This document shows positions 1-5,184 of a DNA stretch of 5,985 nucleotides, piece by piece (positions within the stretch are counted from its first letter, which is position 1; each line of letters begins with the position of its first letter). This DNA is from JANXQG01 sp037147235. Lineage in GTDB: Bacteria; Planctomycetota; Planctomycetia; Pirellulales; Thermoguttaceae. The notes below the pieces were generated by a model. It ran no database searches. It was not told the DNA's origin and saw only the letters and a program-made list of their open reading frames with translations. The translations under genes and the position numbers were made by a program. The stretch covers positions 1-5,985 of the forward strand of contig JBAWVO010000364.1 of the NCBI GenBank assembly GCA_037147235.1, written 5' to 3'.

Positions 1-77
1 GTGTTTGTAAGTCCTTGTTTTACACAACCTCCTGAAATCGCGCAAGGCTATTTAGGCAAGTCGTGGACGATGATCAT

Positions 78-115
78 GCCCGCTACCGGTGTTCCCCCGG
101 CAGCGGGCTTTTCTT
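78..115 (+). terminator. Rho-independent terminator of an upstream rightward gene
   Basis: A GC-rich inverted repeat (GCCCGCT at 78-84, AGCGGGC at 102-108) continues after one A/C mismatch with CCGG at 86-89 pairing to CCGG at 97-100, leaving a 7-nt loop. It is followed at once by TTTTCTT (109-115). The T-run lies on the right, so the terminator acts on rightward transcription from a gene mostly or wholly outside the window. No reading frame in 1-77 could be assigned. The T-run overlaps the stop codon of the leftward gene at 114-344, so the two transcripts converge here. Confidence 0.75.
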
Positions 116-344
116 ATTTGGAACATCTATTCCACCGTTTTCGCTTCTGAAAACGCTCTGCAATCCGTTCGGCCTGCTGTTCACTGTAATAGAATCTGGA
201 GTTCAGCAATTCGGCGGGCCTTTCGATCCAGCCGTTGCGGTAATGATGCTGAAAGCATCCCCGTGAGCACCCGGCAAGGTCGCAGACCTCCTGCTGGGTG
301 AGAAGCCTTAGTTTTCTTCGTTGGTCATGTTCAGTTTCGATCAT
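114..344 (-). CDS. Small MerR/excisionase-like helix-turn-helix protein
   Basis: This 76-aa protein is predicted to be a cytoplasmic DNA-binding protein. Residues 15-35 (LTQQEVCDLAGCSRGCFQHH and onward) match the helix-turn-helix of MerR, AlpA and excisionase-like winged-helix proteins. They are followed by the wing pattern GWIERP, then NSRFYYS at 49-54 and the Q-x-x-x-I segment at 57-61. The tail is basic (QKRKRW). There is no effector domain, as in phage or plasmid excisionases and short regulators. The ATG at 342-344 is well supported by AAGGAG seven bases upstream. The gene runs leftward, converges on the terminator at 78-115, and has the palindromic element 420-532 behind it. A role in excision or in repressing a mobile element is plausible from family and context, but no integrase is visible. 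Fold confidence is good; function is inferred. Confidence 0.75.
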   Translation of the reverse strand: MIETEHDQRRKLRLLTQQEVCDLAGCSRGCFQHHYRNGWIERPAELLNSRFYYSEQQAERIAERFQKRKRWNRCSK

Positions 345-351
345 TTTCGAT

Positions 352-357
352 CTCCTT
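352..357 (-). promoter_or_regulatory. Ribosome binding site for the HTH gene
   Basis: Read on the minus strand, AAGGAG lies seven bases before the ATG at 344. This near-perfect Shine-Dalgarno match fixes the start of the HTH gene and supports it as real. A TATATAT stretch at 371-377 further upstream could be part of a -10 region, but no convincing -35 was found. Confidence 0.7.
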
Positions 358-419
358 TTGTTTGGACCTGATATATATGAGTGAGCGATTGCTTTTTCCT
401 TTGGGGATTGTGGTTAGTC

Positions 420-532
420 GCTGTTCAAAAATAACTTAGCCGTTTATATCCAGGCATCTTCGTATTTTCCGGGGTTTCTTTGGGAATGGCTAAGTCCACG
501 AAAACGAAACGGCTAAGTTATTTTTGAACAGC
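420..532. mobile_element. MITE-like element with 26-bp perfect terminal inverted repeats
   Basis: The left arm at 420-445 begins GCTGTTCAAAAATAACTTAG. The right arm at 507-532 is its exact reverse complement over 26 bp. The interior (446-506, 61 bp) contains no gene, although GGCTAAGT of the right arm recurs at 488-495. A perfect long inverted repeat around a tiny non-coding core is typical of a miniature inverted-repeat transposable element mobilised in trans. A TTA trinucleotide occurs at 414-416 and again at 536-538. If these are target duplications, the element is 417-535, and its right end reads GGAGCTGTTC when inverted, which would suit an IS5-type element with a TNA target. That family assignment is inference. 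The transcript could fold into one long hairpin, so an RNA or bidirectional terminator role is an alternative. Confidence 0.75.
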
Positions 533-540
533 TCCTTACG

Positions 541-564
541 GCTTCGGCCTGGGCTTCGGCCTGG
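541..564 (+). repeat. Two tandem 12-bp repeats
   Basis: GCTTCGGCCTGG occurs twice in direct succession (541-552 and 553-564), just right of the MITE-like element. It most likely arose by replication slippage. It lies in the leader upstream of the SEC-C gene, where the frame is open but the supported start is further down. No function can be assigned. Confidence 0.8.
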
Positions 565-752
565 AGAAAACCGCCCTGAAATGCCCGAAAAGAGAAGACC
601 GGCCGCAAGCCAGGAGAATGGCCCATTGGAGCTTCCAGTCCCAGGACTTTTTGACTTTCATTCTTTAATTTCTGATTTTGATACTCAGGCGATCAAACTG
701 CCACTTGCTCCGGTTTCCGATCAGCGGGATAACGGACGAAGTTTTCTGTATC

Positions 753-758
753 AGGAGG
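753..758 (+). promoter_or_regulatory. Ribosome binding site that sets the SEC-C gene start
   Basis: AGGAGG lies five bases before ATG 764. It is the best Shine-Dalgarno match near this gene and is far better than anything before the upstream in-frame candidates: TTG 524, which lies inside the MITE-like repeat, and ATG 581. It therefore argues for a 376-aa product rather than a 456-aa or 437-aa one. Confidence 0.75.
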
Positions 759-763
759 TCTGC

Positions 764-1894
764 ATGACAATTCCACAGTCGGAACTTCAAGGACTGTTTC
801 CACGATTCGCCGCACCCCTCATCAATGGTGAGGCTGCGAAGAGATTTGGCGAAGCGGTCGCCAAGCAGCTTGCACAGACCTTCTGGCAAATGATGATCGA
901 CGGCCCGAAATCCGAGGCGTACCTATGGAAGTCGTTCGGTGATTCCTTCACGGCCGACGACATTACGATGCTGCGGCAGTGCTTTGAGGAGGAAATGAAG
1001 CCATCCCTCAATGCAAGTCAATTGACGGCCATCGGGGGGTGGTATCGGAAGGGGGAAGACGAGGAGTTTGCCGTAGGCGACCAAGTGCGAGTGCGACACG
1101 GAACGGTCGATCCCGATTATTCCGACCTGCCTCTTGGGGGGTGGGCGGGGACGATTGTCAAGGTTGACGATGACGGCCTCTGCCACATCAAGCTCAATCA
1201 AGCAACCCTTGACCACATCCATCCGGTCTACCGAAAGCGATGCAAGCGGGATGACTTCCACATTGAGATTCTTGACATGGACCAGGAAGATCTCGACCCC
1301 GACTTGGGCGAGGGACTGGCGATGGAGGAGCCGACCAACATTCAAACGAAACCACTCGACCCTGCTGAACTTGAGAACCGAATTCGAGCAGCCTTGGGTG
1401 TGACGACGGACGATGCCGTGCCGTTTGTCGAGAAGGAGACGTTGCTCAAGTATTTCGACTACCTGAAAGCCACTCTGGTCTTTCCTTTCCCTGCCACGTA
1501 TTCGCATCACGACGGGAAGCGACATATCTTGCACAACATCTCGGTCGTCAGCATGTCGGATGAATTCCCCATCGAGGATGAGTACGGATTAGTTTGCAAG
1601 GTGAAGGACGAGAAGAAAGGGTGGGAAGTGCCGCTTATGCTGATGGACGTTGGCAAGGACGACCGCAATCATCAACTTGTCAAAGATTATGATCGCTGGT
1701 TTGCTCAATGGGGTGACTTCGTTCCTCCTTCGTATCCTCATGTAAGCAACGATGAGCCGGAGGAGGTGGACGATGAGCCAGAGCCTCTGGCGAATAGGAA
1801 GATTGGCCGTAACGACCCGTGTCCATGCGGAAGCGGCAAGAAGTTTAAGAAGTGCTGCCTCAACAAGGGCCGACAAGGCAGCATCTTCGATTGA
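764..1894 (+). CDS. SEC-C motif protein with a possible calcium-binding-like domain
   Basis: This is a 376-aa soluble protein with no signal peptide or membrane segment. An N-terminal helical part (1-95) is followed by a beta-rich segment (about 102-170) beginning FAVGDQVRVRHG, which resembles SH3/KOW-like barrels. A third part (about 222-318) contains YFDYLKATLVFPFPATY. The Y-x-x-L...FPFxA pattern recalls CcbP-type calcium-binding proteins, a tentative match. An acidic linker (329-342) leads to a clear SEC-C motif at 346-366 (GRNDPCPCGSGKKFKKCC), with zinc-ligand cysteines C353, C355, C364 and C365. In SecA this motif binds zinc and mediates contact with SecB and ribosomes; in many other proteins it is a protein- or nucleic-acid-contact module. 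The reading frame is open back to 524, but AGGAGG at 753-758 supports ATG 764. The gene leads a co-directional group, and a pRiA4b ORF-3 gene starts 78 bases downstream. Its molecular function is unknown. Confidence 0.85.
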   Translation: MTIPQSELQGLFPRFAAPLINGEAAKRFGEAVAKQLAQTFWQMMIDGPKSEAYLWKSFGDSFTADDITMLRQCFEEEMKPSLNASQLTAIGGWYRKGEDEEFAVGDQVRVRHGTVDPDYSDLPLGGWAGTIVKVDDDGLCHIKLNQATLDHIHPVYRKRCKRDDFHIEILDMDQEDLDPDLGEGLAMEEPTNIQTKPLDPAELENRIRAALGVTTDDAVPFVEKETLLKYFDYLKATLVFPFPATYSHHDGKRHILHNISVVSMSDEFPIEDEYGLVCKVKDEKKGWEVPLMLMDVGKDDRNHQLVKDYDRWFAQWGDFVPPSYPHVSNDEPEEVDDEPEPLANRKIGRNDPCPCGSGKKFKKCCLNKGRQGSIFD

Positions 1895-1972
1895 TGCAGA
1901 ACTTGACAACGGAGTGATTGTGCTCAAGCGAGAGCCAGAAAAGACAGCAAAGAAGCGAAAGTAAGGGGTGAA

Positions 1973-3265
1973 ATGAAGACACGAAAATATATCATGCCTG
2001 GCACGAAGGTCGGTCTAAAGCTCACCGCAGCAGAGCGAAAGCTCATCCTGAAAGACCTGATATGCCAGGACGACAATTATATTCAGGTCATCCGAGATAC
2101 CCCGACTAGCCAACCGGTGCAGTTCACCCTAGACGACTGGGATGGCTTGAGCGGATACATTGCCGCTGAGGCTAATCACGCCGAGGATAAGAATTTGGAA
2201 AAGAAACTGGACGGCCTTTTTGGCAAGGTTCAGAATATCCTCGACACCCATACGGACGAGGAGCCGCCCAAGACTGTCAAGATCGAGGATACGGACAAGG
2301 CAACGGCGTTTTCCAATCAAGCTGTGGAAATCGCTGAATGGGTCGCCCTAGCACTTGCTGGAGCGGAGAAAATGGGAATCATGAAAAAGCCACTGGCACA
2401 TTTACTCTTGTCACCTGCTGATCGTGCAGTCCTTCGGCTTGTTCCTGATTTTTCAACAACGAGCAAAAAGAAACTCACCAAAAGCGATTCAGAATATACC
2501 TTTGCCGAAGTTGCTGGAATGGCAATGGCACTTGCCGAAACGCTACCAGACTGTGATGAGATGAAACAAGTGGTGACATTGCTTGTCACTCGACATTTAA
2601 TGGAACATTTACAATTGGCGTTTGGACCAGCACAACCGAAAGGCAAAGCCCCAAAACCCTCCAAGCAAAAACCGCCAACTGGGCAGGTCTTTCAAATCAA
2701 GATCATGCTGAAGGATGTTGAACCTCCGATCTGGCGGCGAATCCAGACCAAGGACTGCACGCTGGACAAACTGCATGAGCATATCCAGACAGCGATGGGC
2801 TGGACGAACTCACATTTGCACCAGTTCAAGATCGACTGCGTTTTTTACGGCGATCCCCAGTTGCTTTATGAGGGCTGGGAAGGTGAAAAACCACCCGTGA
2901 ACTCACTCCGCACAAAACTCAGTAAGATCATTCCCAAGGACGGCAAGCGTTTTCATTTCGAGTACGAATACGACTTTGGCGACGGCTGGGAGCATGAGAT
3001 TCTCTTCGAGGGATTCTTGTCTGCCGAGAAGGGAGCCCGTTATCCGTTGTGCCTGGAGGGCGAAAGGGCCTGTCCGCCTGAAGATGTCGGCGGCAGCTAC
3101 GGCTACCCAGAGTATTTGGAGGCAGTGTCGAACCCCAAGCACAAACGGCACAAGGAGTTCATTAGATGGAACGGCTTTTTTGATCCCGAGAAGTTCGATG
3201 CCCCGACCGCCACCAAAGCGATGCAGAAGGGTGTGTTCGATTGGAGGAATGAGCAGCCGATATGA
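1973..3265 (+). CDS. Plasmid pRiA4b ORF-3 family protein
   Basis: This is a 430-aa cytoplasmic protein. Residues about 240-410 form a pRiA4b ORF-3 (IS1096 passenger TnpR-like) domain, shown by QIKIMLKDVEPPIWRRIQ, by LDKLHEHIQTAMGWTNSHLHQF, by YDFGDGWEH at 333-341, and by ERACPPEDVGGSYGYPEYL with RWNGFFDPEKFD near its end. The family is common on plasmids, in mobile elements and in large bacterial genomes, and has no established biochemical activity. The N-terminal half (1-220) contains LKLTAAERKLILKDL and a helical region at 115-218. It is joined by a Lys/Pro-rich linker (222-236). Many relatives carry a C-terminal SEC-C motif. This one does not, but the gene immediately upstream does, which suggests cooperation. 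ATG 1973 follows AAGGGGTG at 1963-1970; ATG 1994 is a weaker alternative. Family assignment is firm and function is unknown. Confidence 0.92.
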   Translation: MKTRKYIMPGTKVGLKLTAAERKLILKDLICQDDNYIQVIRDTPTSQPVQFTLDDWDGLSGYIAAEANHAEDKNLEKKLDGLFGKVQNILDTHTDEEPPKTVKIEDTDKATAFSNQAVEIAEWVALALAGAEKMGIMKKPLAHLLLSPADRAVLRLVPDFSTTSKKKLTKSDSEYTFAEVAGMAMALAETLPDCDEMKQVVTLLVTRHLMEHLQLAFGPAQPKGKAPKPSKQKPPTGQVFQIKIMLKDVEPPIWRRIQTKDCTLDKLHEHIQTAMGWTNSHLHQFKIDCVFYGDPQLLYEGWEGEKPPVNSLRTKLSKIIPKDGKRFHFEYEYDFGDGWEHEILFEGFLSAEKGARYPLCLEGERACPPEDVGGSYGYPEYLEAVSNPKHKRHKEFIRWNGFFDPEKFDAPTATKAMQKGVFDWRNEQPI

Positions 3266-3332
3266 TTGACGTACCAACTCATGGCTGTCCATTAGCCAAA
3301 GGCAGGCAGCACCAAAGTTAAGGAGTTATTTC

Positions 3333-3620
3333 ATGCACACCAAAATCGAATTGCCCAAGGCGTTTTCCGTGCGGGACGAACATGAGTTCCACCCCATTCA
3401 GCACTTGATGGCTCGGTTGAACCCGATGCTCCTGGTCAGGCAGGTAGCCACCGGCGTTCATGTGGACGGCGGCAGCACGGTCTTCTGGGGCATTGTCTAC
3501 CAGAATGGTGAGCCGCCGAGCAAGTTGAAGGTAGAGCAAGCCTTACGGGAAGCCGGTTGCGACTTCGCACACAATGTCCTGACCCAGGCGGCATTCGTTT
3601 GGACGGATCATGTGGCATAG
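3333..3620 (+). CDS. Hypothetical 95-aa protein, third gene of the SEC-C/pRiA4b cluster
   Basis: I do not recognise this protein. Its 95 residues show no signal peptide, membrane segment or cysteine cluster. The first 30 residues (MHTKIELPKAFSVRDEHEFH onward) are polar. A beta-rich centre at 31-60 contains VATGVHVDGGSTVFWGIVY, followed by a helix-like segment (KLKVEQALREAG, about 64-75). The start is well supported: AAGGAG at 3320-3325 lies seven bases before ATG 3333. The gene lies 67 bases after the pRiA4b gene and 33 bases before the next small gene on the same strand, so co-transcription is likely. Codon use looks normal and no frame break is visible. It could be an accessory or partner of the larger cluster proteins, but this rests on position only. 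Confidence 0.75.
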   Translation: MHTKIELPKAFSVRDEHEFHPIQHLMARLNPMLLVRQVATGVHVDGGSTVFWGIVYQNGEPPSKLKVEQALREAGCDFAHNVLTQAAFVWTDHVA

Positions 3621-3653
3621 AAGGAACCCCCTTTTTCCCCAGGAGCGTCAAAT

Positions 3654-3965
3654 ATGACGAAAAAGCCAGCAAGCTATCCCAACCTATGGCAACGAGTGGC
3701 CGAACTGCTCAATAAGCTGGATGACGGCACATTGCAATGGTTGCATTATGAGATGACCAATCCCGACGCCGAAGGGGAAATCGAAACTGCTAAGCAGGCA
3801 GAAGAGGCAAATAAGAAATACTCACCCTCGAACCGCCCCGCTTTGTTACAGGAACTAACCTTGATTGTTGTGGACGATTTTCAACTGGCAGATGAGTCAG
3901 AACCAGCTCGATGGCTGACAGACGAGAACAGCATTTATGCGTTCCTGATTATGAAGAAGGGCTAG
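3654..3965 (+). CDS. Hypothetical 103-aa protein, fourth gene of the cluster
   Basis: This product is not recognised. It is 103 aa, acidic and probably helical, with no signal peptide or membrane segment. It opens with MTKKPASYPNLWQRVAELLN, a likely amphipathic helix, and continues through an Ala/Glu/Lys-rich helix (about 44-56). It ends with a strand-like run containing LTLIVVDDFQLADESE and a final AFLIMKKG. AGGAG at 3641-3645, eight bases before ATG 3654, supports the start. The gene follows the 95-aa gene by 33 bases and is the last before the terminator at 4134-4167, with no other rightward gene between. The close packing with its own good ribosome site suggests an operon member. No function is proposed. 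Confidence 0.75.
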   Translation: MTKKPASYPNLWQRVAELLNKLDDGTLQWLHYEMTNPDAEGEIETAKQAEEANKKYSPSNRPALLQELTLIVVDDFQLADESEPARWLTDENSIYAFLIMKKG

Positions 3966-4133
3966 GCCCGGCCCCAGGACGAACCTGTATATTTTCCTTG
4001 ATGGGCCGTGAGAACTAACCGCACCCGCTTGACGGTCTGCCCGGTTTTGGTATCCTTGAAGTTGGGCGGGAGGAAGTCGCCCGCAGACTATCGAAGCCGT
4101 GTAGCTGGAAGTGATCTACGCTTCGTGAAACTA

Positions 4134-4167
4134 GCCCTGCTCGCCTGCGGCGAGCAGGGCTTTTCTT
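4134..4167 (+). terminator. Strong rho-independent terminator of the four-gene cluster
   Basis: GCCCTGCTCGCC (4134-4145) and GGCGAGCAGGGC (4149-4160) form a perfect 12-bp stem with a 3-nt TGC loop, followed by TTTTCTT (4161-4167). It lies 168 bases after the last cluster gene and 16 bases before the VOC gene. It therefore probably ends the upstream operon and separates it from the VOC gene, which would need its own promoter or read-through. Confidence 0.88.
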
Positions 4168-4183
4168 AATTGAAGAAATCTCT

Positions 4184-4561
4184 ATGGTCGAATTCAGCCA
4201 CGCCATCATCTTCGTCAGCGACATGGCCCGATCCATCGCCTTTTACCGTGATGTTCTCGGCCTGCCTCTCAGATTTGAATCGTCTGATTGGACCGAGTTC
4301 GACACGCCTGGAAGCACACTGGCCCTGCACCTTGCCGATGATTCCAGCACGACAAGTTCTCGGCAAAATTCAATCCAAGCAGGTGCATGCAATCTGGGCT
4401 TCACTGTGGAAGACATCGAAGCCTTTCATCAGACAATGGTCGCCAAAGGCGTCACCTGTTTGCAACCGCCCGAAGTAGAGGATTTCGGTGGGAAGCTGGC
4501 CGGGTATGCCGATCCCGATGGGCTGCCATTCTGGATAAACGACAAGCCGAAGAAACCGTGA
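4184..4561 (+). CDS. VOC (glyoxalase/bleomycin-resistance fold) family protein
   Basis: This is a 125-aa cytoplasmic protein with two beta-alpha-beta-beta-beta modules. The first contains FSHAIIFVSDMARSIAFYRD and VLGLPLRF, then TLALHL. The second contains NLGFTVEDIEAFHQTMVAKG and ends with GYADPDGLPFWI. Members use a metal centre for isomerisation, ring cleavage, thiol transfer or drug sequestration, so the substrate cannot be read from the family. H6 and H49 fit two usual ligand positions. The position of the second-module His is N70, and the usual Glu after DPDG (as in DPDGYKIEL of GloA) is W117. Metal binding is therefore probably altered or absent, and a classical glyoxalase I role is unlikely. 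ATG 4184 lies 16 bases past the terminator with only a weak GAAG ribosome site at 4172-4175. Confidence 0.85.
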   Translation: MVEFSHAIIFVSDMARSIAFYRDVLGLPLRFESSDWTEFDTPGSTLALHLADDSSTTSSRQNSIQAGACNLGFTVEDIEAFHQTMVAKGVTCLQPPEVEDFGGKLAGYADPDGLPFWINDKPKKP

Positions 4562-4759
4562 TCACTTCCCCTTTATCACCATCACCAGCCCTTGAGCGAC
4601 TGGCCTGGTGGTCGATGATTTCGTTCTGACGGCCATTTCCTGCAATTTTTCGACCTGTACGATTGGTTTTGTTGGTCTGTTCGTCCAACCTAGAATCGCA
4701 ACTCGTTTGGTAGCTTATGGTTCCGTGTTTTGGCAGTCGGTCCCGCAGAAGTGTCAGCG

Positions 4760-4803
4760 GGCGCTTCAAAACCAGCCACCGAGAGGCGCTTCAAAACCAG
4801 CCA
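4760..4803 (+). repeat. Pair of 19-bp direct repeats before the csrA pseudogene
   Basis: GGCGCTTCAAAACCAGCCA occurs at 4760-4778 and again at 4785-4803, with a period of 25 bp. The second copy ends three bases before the open csrA-like reading frame segment. The repeats occupy the place where a ribosome site and start codon would be expected. A local duplication or rearrangement may therefore have disturbed the start of that gene. Two copies are too few to call an array. Confidence 0.8.
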
Positions 4804-4805
4804 GT

Positions 4806-4979
4806 TTGTGGTTAGTTGCCTTGTCCTTGGGGTTAACCATCGGCAACGGAGTGACGATCACGGTTCTGTCGGTTCAAGGCGACAAGGTGAAAATCGGCAT
4901 TGTGGCTCCCTCCGAGGTGCCAGTTCATCGGCAGGAAATCTATGAGCGGATCGAAGGCTACTCTTCCGCTCTGGCCTAG
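4806..4979 (+). pseudogene. csrA: csrA-like gene with a lost N-terminus
   Basis: Residues from LTIGNGVTITVLSVQG to KIGIVAPSEVPVHRQEIYER are a clear match to strands 2-5 and the C-terminal helix of CsrA, the homodimeric post-transcriptional regulator that binds GGA motifs in mRNA leaders. The conserved VHR that supplies Arg44 of the RNA-binding surface is intact. The usual beginning, MLVLSRKxGE with Arg6 in strand 1, is missing: in frame one reads LWLVALSLG. The bases TGCCTTGTCCTT at 4817-4828 resemble a start ATG-CTT-GTC-CTT but lie in another frame. This suggests deletion of the SRKxGE codons plus a frame change. No ATG or ribosome site serves this frame; TTG 4806 is the nearest candidate. 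The frame stays open back to GTG 4608, but that extension resembles no CsrA. It is probably a decayed copy; an altered but expressed protein remains possible. Confidence 0.65.
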
Positions 4980-4991
4980 CTATAGGAGTCC

Positions 4992-5120
4992 ATCTTTTGC
5001 AATACCCGCAAAGGGCAGTACGAGTTAAAACTGCCGCTGATTGAGTTGGAGTTGCCGCAGGATAGTTCCAACTGCTGGCTGGTCGAGGACTATTGGTACT
5101 GGTTTTGGAACTGGCGATAA
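4992..5120 (+). CDS. Possible small Trp-rich peptide, start codon unclear
   Basis: An open frame bounded by stops at 4983-4985 and 5118-5120 encodes about 42 residues. It contains RKGQYELKLPLIELELPQDS and ends CWLVEDYWYWFWNWR, with five Trp in the last 14 residues. It is not recognised. The alternating polar/hydrophobic pattern and biased composition suggest real coding history. AGGAG at 4984-4988 precedes it, but no ATG, GTG or TTG follows in frame at a normal distance. The listed start is ATC 4992, only three bases after AGGAG; CTG 5031 is the next possibility. It sits between the two csrA-like genes, in the same direction. It may be a gene that lost its start, or a non-coding leader. Low confidence as an expressed gene. 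Confidence 0.35.
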   Translation: MFCNTRKGQYELKLPLIELELPQDSSNCWLVEDYWYWFWNWR

Positions 5121-5167
5121 TCGACTGTTTCGGGCATCGGTTGTTTTTTGCACATCTTTCGACACCC

Positions 5168-5176
5168 ATAGGAGTC
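5168..5176 (+). promoter_or_regulatory. Ribosome binding site of the CsrA-like gene, duplicated motif
   Basis: ATAGGAGTC at 5168-5176 contains AGGAG ten bases before GTG 5185. The same nine bases occur at 4982-4990, before the Trp-rich frame. The GGA core is also what CsrA proteins recognise, so the site could serve both translation and autoregulation; the latter is inference. Confidence 0.5.
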
Positions 5177-5184
5177 TGTAAACT

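Noticed and set aside
1..150. Open frame from the window edge to the stop at 148-150
   Set aside because: It crosses the terminator hairpin and shows no recognisable protein pattern, so it is unlikely to be the end of the upstream gene.
651..685. Promoter candidate with TTGACT at 651-656 upstream of the SEC-C gene
   Set aside because: The best -10 (GATACT at 680-685) is 23 bp away, and at normal spacing only GATTTT is found.
923..1534. 203-codon open frame on the minus strand
   Set aside because: It lies wholly inside the SEC-C gene, shows no domain, and is the antisense shadow of a confidently assigned gene.
1589..1927. 112-codon minus-strand frame over the 3' end of the SEC-C gene
   Set aside because: It is antisense to the clear SEC-C motif and its repetitive Ala/Leu composition is typical of a shadow frame.
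4571..4614. CACCAG/CTGGTG stem after the VOC gene as a terminator
   Set aside because: The stem is short and bulged and no T-run follows.
4669..4696. Promoter candidate TTGTTG, 16 bp, TAGAAT upstream of the csrA-like copy
   Set aside because: The -10 is fair but the -35 matches only half the consensus, too little support without transcript data.
4452..4769. 105-codon minus-strand frame over the VOC gene end and the following gap
   Set aside because: No domain is visible, composition is Arg/Thr-rich, and it overlaps the VOC gene.
4608..4805. GTG 4608 as the true start of a 123-aa CsrA fusion
   Set aside because: There is no ribosome site, the extra residues resemble no domain, and the stretch contains the direct repeats. 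The extension is probably a chance open frame.
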